From Arthrobacter sp. C9C5 (lineage in GTDB: Bacteria; Actinomycetota; Actinomycetes; Actinomycetales; Micrococcaceae), in contig NZ_JABFMX010000010.1 in assembly GCF_013359735.1 (NCBI RefSeq), forward strand, positions 1 to 64,000: DNA of 64,000 bases, in the 5' to 3' direction. A model generated the notes under the pieces. The model ran no database searches. It was not told where the DNA came from and worked only from the letters and a program-made list of their open reading frames with translations. Numbering within the stretch: the first letter of the stretch is position 1; each line of letters opens with the position of its first letter. Positions 14,387 to 23,014 of the stretch are shown piece after piece. The translations under genes and the position numbers were made by a program.

Positions 14387-15139
14387 ATGAGCCAGTCCAC
14401 CGAAAGCACCCCTGAGAGCAGCCCCTTCACCAAACCCGGGTTCATCATCGCTGCCGCGCTGGTCGTGGCGCTCCTCGCGGCCACCGTCGTCATCTTCCTG
14501 CTCCCCAAGGGCGACACCACCGCCCAGCCCGCCCCTGCTTCACCCGAGGGCAGTGCCTCAGCAACGCCGTCAGCTCCGGCGGACGCGGCGGGCAAGAGTG
14601 TTTGCGGGCTGCCTTCCAGCAATGACACAGCGCTGGGAACGGCACCGACGTCTAAGTGGGAACTCGTAGGAAAGATGGCTGTCCCCACCGACCCCAAGAC
14701 GTTCGGCCCCGGGACGACCGACCCGGACGGATTCCGCTCCTGCTTCGCACACTCACCCACCGGAGCGCTCTACGCAGCTACCAACATCTTGGGGCTGGGC
14801 TCTTCGGGGAATCCGGTGCTCAACCGGAAGGCAACCGAGCACCTACTGATGCCCGGCCCGGGCAGAGATATTGCGATGGAAGACGCGGCGAAAGCTTCCC
14901 CTTCCACGTCCAACTCAACCGTTCAATTTCGGGGCTTTGTGATCAAGAGTTACACCCCGGCCTCCGCTAGCGTCGACGTTGCATTTCAGAGCGATAAAGG
15001 GGTGCTTGCGCATGCGGTCCTTCCTTTGCAGTGGGCCGACGGGGACTGGAAACTCTCAATCGCGGACGCGGGACAGCTGATCAACGAAATCTCTCAGCTG
15101 CGAGACTTGAGCGGCTTCATCGCGTGGTCGGGGGCCTGA
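14387..15139 (+). CDS. VirB8/TcpC-like single-span transfer protein
   Basis: A 250-residue protein with a cytoplasmic N-terminus, one membrane helix (FIIAAALVVALLAATVVIFL, residues 21-40), a Pro/Ala linker and an extracellular domain ending in PLQWADGDWKLSIADA. That ending is typical of NTF2-fold VirB8-like components of actinobacterial conjugation systems. GGGAGG stands at good spacing before the ATG. VirB8-like proteins form the scaffold around the channel. Its place between the pilin-like and VirB6-like genes supports this. The sequence family was not confirmed. Confidence 0.7.
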   Translation: MSQSTESTPESSPFTKPGFIIAAALVVALLAATVVIFLLPKGDTTAQPAPASPEGSASATPSAPADAAGKSVCGLPSSNDTALGTAPTSKWELVGKMAVPTDPKTFGPGTTDPDGFRSCFAHSPTGALYAATNILGLGSSGNPVLNRKATEHLLMPGPGRDIAMEDAAKASPSTSNSTVQFRGFVIKSYTPASASVDVAFQSDKGVLAHAVLPLQWADGDWKLSIADAGQLINEISQLRDLSGFIAWSGA

Positions 15140-15140
15140 C

Positions 15141-16436
15141 ATGGCGGAGAAGGCCTGCGGACTGATTGACGCTGGATGTGCAGTCGGCAACTGGGCTGCC
15201 GGCCTGGCAGACGACGCAATGGGGAACATGGCGAAGGCGATCATGGAGGGCATGAGTCAGATGGTGACGACTCTGTCGACCTTCTGGGTTTCGATGCCGA
15301 CGGTGAACCTGACGAGCCAGGACGGCAGCTCGGCAAGCCCGGTCGTTTCCATGATCAACGGCGAGCTCATGGTCTGGACGGTCGCACTGGCCGTGCTTGC
15401 CGTCATTGTTGGCGGTATCCGCATGATCTGGGAGCAGCGCGGCGCGCCGCTAAAAGAACTCCTGCGGTCACTGGTCACGCTGACGCTGGTGTCCGGGCTG
15501 GGCCTGGGAGTCATTTCCATTCTGGTGGTCGCTGCGGATGCGTTTTCGGCCGCGATCATCAACCGCTCGACCGACGGTAAAGGCTTCGCGGATGCGATGA
15601 AGCTTCTGGTCATGACCAACCAGACCGGTGTTGGAGTCTTCATTCTCATCATCCTGGGCCTCATCGGATTGCTGGCCTCGCTGGTCCAAGTTGTTCTCAT
15701 GGTCGTGCGGAGCGGGATGCTGGTGATCCTTGCCGGCATCCTGCCTACAACGGCCGCGTTCACGAACACGGAAATGGGCAAGCAGTGGTTCCAAAAGGCT
15801 GTGGGCTGGACGATCGCGTTCATCCTCTACAAGCCGGCTGCGGCCATCGTCTACTCCGTCGCGTTCCTGCTCATGGGCAGTAGCGGGAAGAACGCTCTGA
15901 TCTGCTCGATCACGGGGTTAACGCTCATGGTTGTGGCACTGTTCGCCATGCCGGCGCTGATGCGCTTCGTGACCCCGATGGTGGGTGCGGTCGCATCCGG
16001 TGGCGGGGCGGGTGCCGGCGCCGCCGTCGGTGCGGTTGCCACCGGCGCCGTTTCCTTGGGCCGCGGCGGCAGCGGGCGAGGCAATGCCTCCCCAACGCCG
16101 GCTAGTTCCAAGGGGACCCAGGCCGGCGCGGCTCCGAAGGGAAGCGACGGGACCACCGGCCCCAAGGGCAGCGGCGGAAGGCCGACTGCCGGGCCGGCAG
16201 GAACGGCCGGCGCGCCGGGAGCTGCCGCAGCGGGAGCCGCAGGAGCTGCGGGCGCCGCCGGTACGGCAGGGGCCGGCACCGCTGGCGCTGCAGGTGCCGC
16301 TTCGGGTGCAACAGCAGCGGCTGGCCCGGCTGGTATGGCCGTGGCAGCAGGAACACAAATAGCGTCCCGGGTTTCCCAGGCCGCACAACAGACCGCACAG
16401 GACTCAACCGGGGAGGGCCCCAGTGGCAGCAATTAG
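15141..16436 (+). CDS. VirB6/TrbL-like polytopic channel protein
   Basis: A 431-residue membrane protein. After an N-terminal amphipathic part come about six membrane helices between residues 75 and 290 (for example MVWTVALAVLAVIVGGIRMI, VFILIILGLIGLLASLVQVV, ITGLTLMVVALFAMPALM). A low-complexity Gly/Ala/Pro-rich cytoplasmic tail of about 140 residues follows. This is the standard architecture of VirB6/TrbL-type inner-membrane channel proteins in Gram-positive conjugation. The gene starts one base after the previous stop and overlaps the SCO6880 gene by 14 bp. Confidence 0.8.
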   Translation: MAEKACGLIDAGCAVGNWAAGLADDAMGNMAKAIMEGMSQMVTTLSTFWVSMPTVNLTSQDGSSASPVVSMINGELMVWTVALAVLAVIVGGIRMIWEQRGAPLKELLRSLVTLTLVSGLGLGVISILVVAADAFSAAIINRSTDGKGFADAMKLLVMTNQTGVGVFILIILGLIGLLASLVQVVLMVVRSGMLVILAGILPTTAAFTNTEMGKQWFQKAVGWTIAFILYKPAAAIVYSVAFLLMGSSGKNALICSITGLTLMVVALFAMPALMRFVTPMVGAVASGGGAGAGAAVGAVATGAVSLGRGGSGRGNASPTPASSKGTQAGAAPKGSDGTTGPKGSGGRPTAGPAGTAGAPGAAAAGAAGAAGAAGTAGAGTAGAAGAASGATAAAGPAGMAVAAGTQIASRVSQAAQQTAQDSTGEGPSGSN

Positions 16437-17931
16437 CACCGAATACAAAGAACCGTCATACGGCAACTGGCGCGTGCCGCGTTCGGCCGGGCTAGGGAAC
16501 CTCGGTGCCATCGGCACCGGCATCGTCATGGCCGGTCTGCTGCTGGGCATCACGAGCTTCGCTATCTGGGGCCTTCTCCCGGGCCTGGCGGTGCTGGCCG
16601 TCGCCGGTATCAGCGCTCTGTTGCTGACCGTCAAGGACAAGCACGGCCAGTCCGTTGTCGACCGGTTCGCGACCCGGATGAGCTTCCGGATTTCCAAGTC
16701 CTCGGGCACGAACCTCTACCGCTCCGGGCCGCTGGGCGTCACCCAGTGGGGCATGTACCAGCTGCCCGGACTTGCGGCGAAGTCCACGCTGTACGAATTC
16801 TCCGACTCCTACAAGCGTCCGTTCGCCCTCCTCCACGTCCCGGCCACGAACCACTTCACGGTGATCTTCTCCACCGAACCCGATGGAGCGTCCCTGGTCG
16901 ACCCGGAACAGGTCGATGCGTGGGTGGCCAACTGGGGCGGCTGGCTCGCCGGCCTCGCCGACGAAGCCGGCCTGGACGCCGCAGCCGTCACGGTCGAAAC
17001 CGCACCCGACTCCGGCTACCGTCTCCGCAACGAAGTCGAGATGAACATCGACCCCAACGCCCCGGCCTTCGCCCAGGCGATCCTGCGCGAAGTCGTGGAC
17101 ACCTACCCCAAAGGCTCCGCCACCGTGCGGGCCTGGGTTTCCCTGACGTTCAACGCCTCCCTCCGGTCGGGTTCAAAGAAGCGCACCCCCGAGGACGTCG
17201 CCCGCGACGTGGCCTCCCGCATTCCGGGCCTCTCGGCCCGGCTGCAGTCCACCGGCGCCGGCATCGCCCGGCCCATGTCCGCCCAGGAACTCTGCGAGGT
17301 CGTCCGGATCGCTTATGACCCGCCGGCGGCCCTGATCATTGATGAAGCCCACGCCGCCGGTTCCCCGGTCTCCCTGAGCTGGGGCGAAGTCGGCCCCACT
17401 GCGACCCAGGCCAGCTGGGACGACTACCGCCACGACAGCGCATTCTCAGCCTCCTGGACGATGACCGTCGCACCCCGCGGCTCCGTGAACTCCTCGGTGC
17501 TCTCCCGTCTCCTGGCCCCGCACGGGGACATCGACCGCAAGCGCATCTCCCTGCTGTACCGTCCGATGGACTCGGCCCGCGCCGCGGCCGTGGTCGAACG
17601 GGACCAGAACAACGCCAACGTCCGCATCACCTCCGGGACCCGCCCCTCGGCCCGCGCCCTGGTCGATGCCCGGTCCGCCGTGCAGACCGCCCAGGAAGAA
17701 GCCCAGGGCGCCGGTCTGGTGAACTTCGGCATGGTCGTCACCGCCACCGTCACCGATAAGGAACGCCTCGCTGACGCCGTCGCCGCCATCGAGCAGACCT
17801 CCGGCACCGCCCGGGTGCTGCTGCGCCGGGCCTACGGATCCCAGGACACCGCCTTCGCCGCGTCCCTGCCCCTGGGACTGGTCCTGCCCAAGCACAGCAT
17901 GGTGCCCTCCGAGATTAAGGACGCCCTCTAA
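16423..17931 (+). CDS. SCO6880 family transfer protein
   Basis: A 502-residue protein starting at GTG within the end of the preceding gene. Two N-terminal membrane helices (about 25-75: GIVMAGLLLGITSFAIWGLL and LAVLAVAGISALLLTV) precede a large soluble domain with conserved-looking blocks (QWGMYQLPGLAAKSTLYEF, FTVIFSTEPDGASLVDPEQ, KRISLLYRPMDSARAAAVV). SCO6880-type proteins occur between VirB6 and VirB4 in actinobacterial type IV systems, and appear to combine a VirB3-like membrane part with a domain related to the VirB4 N-terminus. The downstream ATPase starts at the last base of this gene, so the pair is tightly coupled. Confidence 0.85.
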   Translation: MAAISTEYKEPSYGNWRVPRSAGLGNLGAIGTGIVMAGLLLGITSFAIWGLLPGLAVLAVAGISALLLTVKDKHGQSVVDRFATRMSFRISKSSGTNLYRSGPLGVTQWGMYQLPGLAAKSTLYEFSDSYKRPFALLHVPATNHFTVIFSTEPDGASLVDPEQVDAWVANWGGWLAGLADEAGLDAAAVTVETAPDSGYRLRNEVEMNIDPNAPAFAQAILREVVDTYPKGSATVRAWVSLTFNASLRSGSKKRTPEDVARDVASRIPGLSARLQSTGAGIARPMSAQELCEVVRIAYDPPAALIIDEAHAAGSPVSLSWGEVGPTATQASWDDYRHDSAFSASWTMTVAPRGSVNSSVLSRLLAPHGDIDRKRISLLYRPMDSARAAAVVERDQNNANVRITSGTRPSARALVDARSAVQTAQEEAQGAGLVNFGMVVTATVTDKERLADAVAAIEQTSGTARVLLRRAYGSQDTAFAASLPLGLVLPKHSMVPSEIKDAL

Positions 17932-19517
17932 TGGCCCGCATGCGCCGTTTGACTGCAAAGAAGTCAAAGACAGTAAAGGAACCTGCGGCACGTCCGGAGA
18001 AGCGCCCCGCCCGGGACGCGGGCCCGGGCGCGCGCGGTTGGACCGGACGCGGCGGCGGCATGGCCGCGCTCGTCCCCTCCGTCACCGAATACCGCGGCAC
18101 CACTGTTCAGGTCTGCGGCCTGTGGCCGTTCTCCTCGGGCGCGTCCTCGCCCATGATCGGTGTGCCGCTGGGCCGGCACGAGGAAACCCAAGCCACCGTC
18201 TGCTGCGACCCGATCAGCTGGTTCCAGCGGGCACGCCTAATTTCCAACCCCTCCGCATTCATCCTCGGCAAGCCGGGCCTCGGCAAGTCCACACTGGTCC
18301 GCCGCATGTTCCTGGGCCTCTCCGCCCAAGGCGTCAACGCCCTCGTCCTGGGCGACCTGAAAGGTGAGCACGTCAAAGCGGTGCAGGCCCTCGGAGGACA
18401 GGTCATCAAGCTCGGCCGCGGCGTCGGATACCTGAACATCCTCGACCCTGGCCAGGCTGTCGAAGTCGCCCAGCGCCTCGAAGAGGCCGGCCACCACGAC
18501 GCCGCCACCCGCGTCCGGGCAGACGCCCACGGCCGCCGGCTGAACATGGTCGTCTCCCTGATCACGATCAGCCGGAACAACCCGCCCACCGACCAGGAAC
18601 AAACCATCCTCGACCGCGCCCTCCGCGTCCTCGATGACCGGTTCGACGGCGTCCCTGTCCTCAAAGACCTGTTCGACGTCATCGTCTCCGCCCCCGACGA
18701 ACTGCGCCAGGTCGCGCTGGACCGCGGCGACATCAACGTCTATCTGAAGGAAACCCGCGCGTTGGAGGCAACGCTGCTGGGGCTGACCGGAGGCGGGAAG
18801 CTCGGCGAAATCTTCTCCCGCCAGACCACCAACCCCATGAGCCGGGACCGCGCCGTCGTTTTCGACGTCTCTACCATTGATGAGACCGAAACAGACCTTC
18901 AGGCGGCCGTGCTGCTGGCGTGCTGGTCCTACGGCTTTGGCACGGTCAACGTCGCCAACGCCCTCGCCGATGCCGGCCTGGAGCCGCGGCGGAACTACTT
19001 CGTCGTCCTGGACGAACTGTGGCGGGCGCTCCGGTCGGGCAAGGGCATGGTCGACCGGGTGGACGCCCTGACCCGGCTGAACCGCTCCGTGGGCGTTGGG
19101 CAGATCATGATCTCCCACACCATGTCCGACCTGCTCGCGCTGCCGGCAGAGGAGGACCGGATGAAAGCCCGCGGGTTCGTCGAACGCTCCGGCATGGTCA
19201 TTTGCGGGGGCCTCCCGGCCTCCGAAATGCCGCTACTAACGCAGGCGATCCCGCTCTCACAGCAGGAACAGCAAAAGCTCATCTCCTGGCAGGACCCGCC
19301 CGCGTGGGACTCACGCGGTGCCGACGTCGAACCCCCGGGCCGTGGAAAGTTTCTGATCAAGGTCGGCGGCCGCCCGGGGATCCCGGTCCAGATCGGTTTG
19401 ACCTCCATCGAACGGGCCGAGGGCCTGAACGACACCAACACCCGCTGGCACGAGCCAGCAGCCCCGTTGCTTGACCCGGCGGCCGCGGAGCTGCCAGCAA
19501 CAGGAGACGCCTCATGA
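17931..19517 (+). CDS. VirB4-like conjugation ATPase
   Basis: A 528-residue cytoplasmic ATPase. The basic N-terminus (about 1-45) is followed by FILGKPGLGKSTLVRRMFLG (Walker A) near residue 105 and NALVLGDLKGEHVKAVQALG. YFVVLDELWRALRSGKG is the Walker B and following glutamate, and VGVGQIMISHTMSDLLALP is a motif III-like segment. It matches the C-terminal ATPase half of VirB4/TrbE. The N-terminal half of VirB4 seems to be supplied by the SCO6880-type protein upstream. It powers assembly of the channel. The start overlaps SCO6880 by one base (TAATG) and the end overlaps the coupling-protein gene. Confidence 0.85.
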   Translation: MARMRRLTAKKSKTVKEPAARPEKRPARDAGPGARGWTGRGGGMAALVPSVTEYRGTTVQVCGLWPFSSGASSPMIGVPLGRHEETQATVCCDPISWFQRARLISNPSAFILGKPGLGKSTLVRRMFLGLSAQGVNALVLGDLKGEHVKAVQALGGQVIKLGRGVGYLNILDPGQAVEVAQRLEEAGHHDAATRVRADAHGRRLNMVVSLITISRNNPPTDQEQTILDRALRVLDDRFDGVPVLKDLFDVIVSAPDELRQVALDRGDINVYLKETRALEATLLGLTGGGKLGEIFSRQTTNPMSRDRAVVFDVSTIDETETDLQAAVLLACWSYGFGTVNVANALADAGLEPRRNYFVVLDELWRALRSGKGMVDRVDALTRLNRSVGVGQIMISHTMSDLLALPAEEDRMKARGFVERSGMVICGGLPASEMPLLTQAIPLSQQEQQKLISWQDPPAWDSRGADVEPPGRGKFLIKVGGRPGIPVQIGLTSIERAEGLNDTNTRWHEPAAPLLDPAAAELPATGDAS

Positions 19518-21286
19518 GCGCACCGAACCGTAAAGGCATGGGCCTGGGTGACGCCATCCTGGTCTGGCTGGCTATCGGCTTCATCGTCGTCTTCGGCGGC
19601 GGCGCGTACGCCGCCGTTCACATCGGCTCCTGGATGGCCGGCCTGCCAACACCGCCAAGACACCCGATCGACCTGATCGCCGGCCTCGTGAAGGGCCGGG
19701 TCATCTGGCCCGTCCAGTCGACCATCGTTGTGGCCGTGATCGCCGGGCTGATCCTGGCCCTGGCAATTGTTGTGTTGGTGGCCTGGCGGAAAGGGGCCGC
19801 CAAGCGCACCCGGGTGGACAGGGCCGCGGTCTACATGGGCCGCGGCAAAGACCTCGATCACCTGGGCACCAAGGGTGCCACGGCCACCGCTGTGCGTCTT
19901 GGAGTCGAGAACTCTACGGGGGTGAGCCTGGGCCGCAGCGTCGCCGGGAAACGCCCGCTGTGGGCGTCGTGGGAGGACATGCTGATTCTCATCGCCGGGC
20001 CCCGCACGATGAAGACCACCTCCTACGCCGTTCCGGCCATCCTGGACGCACCCGGCGCGGTGATCGCGACCTCGAACAAGCGCGACATCGTGGACGTGAC
20101 ACGCCCGATCCGGTCGGAGGCCGGCGCCGTGTGGGTCTTTGACCCGCAGGCAGTCGCCGAAGAGGAACCCACCTGGTGGTGGAACCCGCTGTCCTACGTG
20201 AAGAACGAAGCCACCGCCGGGAACATGGCCCAGCACTTCGCCAACGGCTCCCGTGAACCCGGGACCAAACCGGACGCCTACTTCGACCCTGCCGGGCAGA
20301 ACCTGCTCAAAGCCTTCCTGCTCGCCGCCTCACTCGCCTCCGCCCCGGTCACGCAGGTCTACACCTGGCTTACCCGCCCGCACGACGAGGCCCCTGCTGA
20401 GCTGCTCAGGGCGGCCGGCTATGACCTGCTTTCGGACATGGTGCTGGGCCACATCCGCGAACCGGAAAAGCAGCGGGCCGGCGTCTACGGCACCGCCCGG
20501 CAGATGGTTTCCTGCCTGACCGACCGCGAGGTCAGCCAGTGGGTCACCCCGGCCCGGGGAACGACGGTGGACACGGACCAGCGGCCGCAGTTCGTCCCCG
20601 AGGAGTTCGTGCGCGGTAAAGGCACGCTTTACAGCCTCTCCCGCGAAGGTGTTGGCACAGCCGGGCCCCTCGTCACCGCCCTGACGGTCGCTGTGGTGGA
20701 AGCGGCCGAGAAGTACGCCACCTCCCAGCCCGGCGGCCGGCTCGCCACCCCGCTGCTGGGGATCCTCGACGAGGCAGCGAACGTCTGCCGATGGAAGGCC
20801 CTCCCGGACCAGTACAGCCACTACGGCTCCCGCGGCATCATCCTCATGACCATCCTGCAGTCCTGGTCCCAGGGCGTGGAAGTCTGGTCCCTAGAAGGAA
20901 TGCGAAAACTCTGGTCCGCGTCGAACGTGAAGATCTACGGCGGCGGCGTTTCCGAAGTCGGCTACCTCGATGAGCTGTCCCGCCTGATCGGCCAATACAG
21001 CTACATCAACATCTCCCGCAGCCACAGCAAACACGGCGCGTCCTCCTCCCGGCAGGAGAACAAGGACGAGATCCTGTCCGTGGCCGACCTGACGGCACTG
21101 CCCCGGTTCCGGGCCATCCTGCTGGCCTCCGGCGCCCCGGCTACCTTGATCGAAACGATCCCCTGGATGAACGGCCCTCACGCGCAAAGAGTCAAAGAAT
21201 CCCTGAGCGCACAAAAGACGCGCGATCGTAAGCCGGTTGCCGTTCCGGCTCACAATCCGTGGGCGGACGGTGAGCCGGGTGAGTGA
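19514..21286 (+). CDS. VirD4/TraG-type coupling protein
   Basis: A 590-residue coupling ATPase that brings DNA or relaxosome substrates to the channel. Two N-terminal membrane helices (AILVWLAIGFIVVFGGGAYA and TIVVAVIAGLILALAIVVLV) lead to LILIAGPRTMKTTSYAVPAI, a Walker A of GPRTMKTT type. LLGILDEAANVCRW is the Walker B region, and ILMTILQSWSQGVEVWSLEG follows. It begins with an ATGA overlap on the VirB4 gene. A coupling protein without a visible relaxase means that the relaxase is either outside the window or unrecognised. Confidence 0.9.
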   Translation: MSAPNRKGMGLGDAILVWLAIGFIVVFGGGAYAAVHIGSWMAGLPTPPRHPIDLIAGLVKGRVIWPVQSTIVVAVIAGLILALAIVVLVAWRKGAAKRTRVDRAAVYMGRGKDLDHLGTKGATATAVRLGVENSTGVSLGRSVAGKRPLWASWEDMLILIAGPRTMKTTSYAVPAILDAPGAVIATSNKRDIVDVTRPIRSEAGAVWVFDPQAVAEEEPTWWWNPLSYVKNEATAGNMAQHFANGSREPGTKPDAYFDPAGQNLLKAFLLAASLASAPVTQVYTWLTRPHDEAPAELLRAAGYDLLSDMVLGHIREPEKQRAGVYGTARQMVSCLTDREVSQWVTPARGTTVDTDQRPQFVPEEFVRGKGTLYSLSREGVGTAGPLVTALTVAVVEAAEKYATSQPGGRLATPLLGILDEAANVCRWKALPDQYSHYGSRGIILMTILQSWSQGVEVWSLEGMRKLWSASNVKIYGGGVSEVGYLDELSRLIGQYSYINISRSHSKHGASSSRQENKDEILSVADLTALPRFRAILLASGAPATLIETIPWMNGPHAQRVKESLSAQKTRDRKPVAVPAHNPWADGEPGE

Positions 21287-21719
21287 GGAGTTCGGGAATG
21301 CCTTCGACGACGACGAAGACCCGGGGCCGACCCATGGGCGATATCACCCGGGGGAGCCGGAACCCGAACCGGAGCTGGTGTACTCCAACGCGGTCGAGTT
21401 CTTCGCCGACCTGATGGCCCAGTCCTACGTCCGGGAAGTCAATGAAGGCGCCACGTTCGCCTGGTGCCCCGAGTGGTACAAACACCCCGAAGCCCTCATC
21501 CGGATGGAAGCCCTCTGGCGGGCCTGGGAACACCTCCGCCTGGAACCCGCCCTCGGCGTCAGCACCTGGTGGCTGAACCACGCCGACCCGCACATGCGCG
21601 TCCTCATGGACAAAGAAGGTCCCTTCAAGAAATGCGCCTACGACGGCCACAAAACCTCACGCGGCCCCGGCCTCGCAGCGCTCCCTCACACGGAACCCGA
21701 GGCCGGCATCTTCGACTGA
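21270..21719 (+). CDS. DUF4913 family protein
   Basis: A 149-residue protein. An acidic, probably disordered N-terminus is followed by the DUF4913 core: LVYSNAVEFFADLMAQSYVR, WCPEWYKHPEALIRMEALWR, then WWLNHADPHMRVLMDKEGPF with FKKC. The family is widespread in actinobacterial conjugative elements, and its role is unknown. Two GTG starts (21270 and 21279) overlap the coupling-protein gene; I list the first. It is the last gene of the transfer operon. Confidence 0.8.
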   Translation: MSRVSEEFGNAFDDDEDPGPTHGRYHPGEPEPEPELVYSNAVEFFADLMAQSYVREVNEGATFAWCPEWYKHPEALIRMEALWRAWEHLRLEPALGVSTWWLNHADPHMRVLMDKEGPFKKCAYDGHKTSRGPGLAALPHTEPEAGIFD

Positions 21720-21766
21720 GCCGGTAAGTCCAGGTAATAAGCCACATGCTCCATAGGATGGAACCT

Positions 21767-22813
21767 ATGACCGAACCGCGTGACCTCGCCCTCCCGACCG
21801 GCTACACCGACCTTCTCGGCGAGCTCAAGAACCGGGTCAGGTCCGCGCGCACTGAAGCGCTTCGGACGGTCAACACCCAGCTGATCGAGCTGTACTGGTC
21901 CATCGGAAATACGATTCTGGAACGACAGGCCATCGACGGCTGGGGGAGTGGAGTCATCAGCAGGCTGGCGCAGGATCTTCGCGCGGAGTTCCCTGACATG
22001 ACAGGTCTCTCGAGGTCCAATCTGCAGTACATGCGCAGCTTCGCGGAAGCGTGGCCTGGGTTCGATGCAAATGTCCCACAGCCTGTGGGACATTTGCCCT
22101 GGGGCCACATCCGCACGATGCTGGACAAGCGGCTGGAGCCGGAGGTCCGGGAGTGGTACGCCGCGGCCGCAGCTGAGCACGGCTGGTCCCGCAATGTGCT
22201 CATGAACATGATCATGAACAAGACCCTGGAACGCACCGGGGCCGCGCCGTCGAACTTTAAGCATCAGCTTGTCGCGCCTGATTCAGAACTTGCCCAGCAG
22301 ATCGCAAAGGATCCCTACAACTTCGAGTTCCTCGGCCTCTCGGGAGAAGTCGCTGAACGCGACCTCGAGAACGCCCTGACCAGCAGGATCACCGAAACCC
22401 TCCGCGAACTCGGCCCAGGCTTCTCCTTCGTAGGGCGGCAGGTCCACTTCGAGGTGGACGGCGACGACTTCTACGTCGATCTGCTCTTCTTTCACATTGA
22501 ACAATCCCGCTACGTCGTCATTGAACTCAAGACCGGCAAGTTCCAGCCCGAATACGCCGGCAAGCTCAACTTCTACGTCGCGCTCGTTGACGACATGCTC
22601 CGACGCCGCCACCACAACGAAACGATAGGAATCCTCATCTGCGGCAGCAAGAACGACCGCAGTGTCCGGTACAGCCTGGGCCGCACGACGTCACCGTTGG
22701 CCGTAGCCTCCTATACCTACGACGCACTGCCCGATAACGTGCGGCAGGGACTTCCCGACGCGGAGCACCTGGCTGCGGCTCTCGAGTGGACAGAGACTGA
22801 AGAAGGGATCTGA
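21767..22813 (+). CDS. DUF1016 (YhcG-type) PD-(D/E)XK nuclease
   Basis: A 348-residue protein. The N-terminal DUF1016 domain shows YTDLLGELKNRVRSARTEAL, LYWSIGNTILERQ, GLSRSNLQYMRSFAEAWP and VPQPVGHLPWGH. The C-terminal nuclease core shows FYVDLLFFHIEQSRYVVIEL with KTGKFQPEYAGKLNFYV, where D and E-x-K are the catalytic set. Such proteins are common genomic-island passengers with suspected nuclease functions, often close to restriction systems. I chose ATG 21767 because AGGATGG lies 8 bp upstream. A perfect 31-nt hairpin sits inside the coding region at the VPQPVGH codons. The gene closes the mobile block and is followed by a terminator. Confidence 0.85.
   Translation: MTEPRDLALPTGYTDLLGELKNRVRSARTEALRTVNTQLIELYWSIGNTILERQAIDGWGSGVISRLAQDLRAEFPDMTGLSRSNLQYMRSFAEAWPGFDANVPQPVGHLPWGHIRTMLDKRLEPEVREWYAAAAAEHGWSRNVLMNMIMNKTLERTGAAPSNFKHQLVAPDSELAQQIAKDPYNFEFLGLSGEVAERDLENALTSRITETLRELGPGFSFVGRQVHFEVDGDDFYVDLLFFHIEQSRYVVIELKTGKFQPEYAGKLNFYVALVDDMLRRRHHNETIGILICGSKNDRSVRYSLGRTTSPLAVASYTYDALPDNVRQGLPDAEHLAAALEWTETEEGI
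22067..22097. repeat. perfect hairpin inside the DUF1016 gene
   Basis: The 14-bp arms GCAAATGTCCCACA and TGTGGGACATTTGC flank a GCC loop. They encode part of the conserved VPQPVGHLPW motif, but use AT-rich codons (CCA, GGA, CAT, TTG) unlike the surroundings. The stem looks selected at the nucleic-acid level. Confidence 0.7.
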
Positions 22814-22845
22814 CCATGTGCCTGGTCGCCGTTCGGCCCACGGGC

Positions 22846-22870
22846 CGGTGCCGATCGAACCGGCACCTTT
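22846..22870 (+). terminator. terminator after the DUF1016 nuclease gene
   Basis: The stem GGTGCCG / CGGCACC closes a seven-base loop and is followed by TTTT. It marks the right-hand transcriptional end of the mobile block. The remaining bases to 23014 hold no gene, tRNA or recognisable attachment site. Confidence 0.75.
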
Positions 22871-23014
22871 TCAGTGACTCGTCCCGGAACAAATCGAATG
22901 CGTCGAGTGAAGGGTGATTAGCCGGTCCACCGGCGCTGAAAGAGCTCGACAGCCTAGGACCGACTTGTCAACCCGGTAGGAGTGGAGATGCGTGGAGGAA
23001 AGGACCATCTCCGG

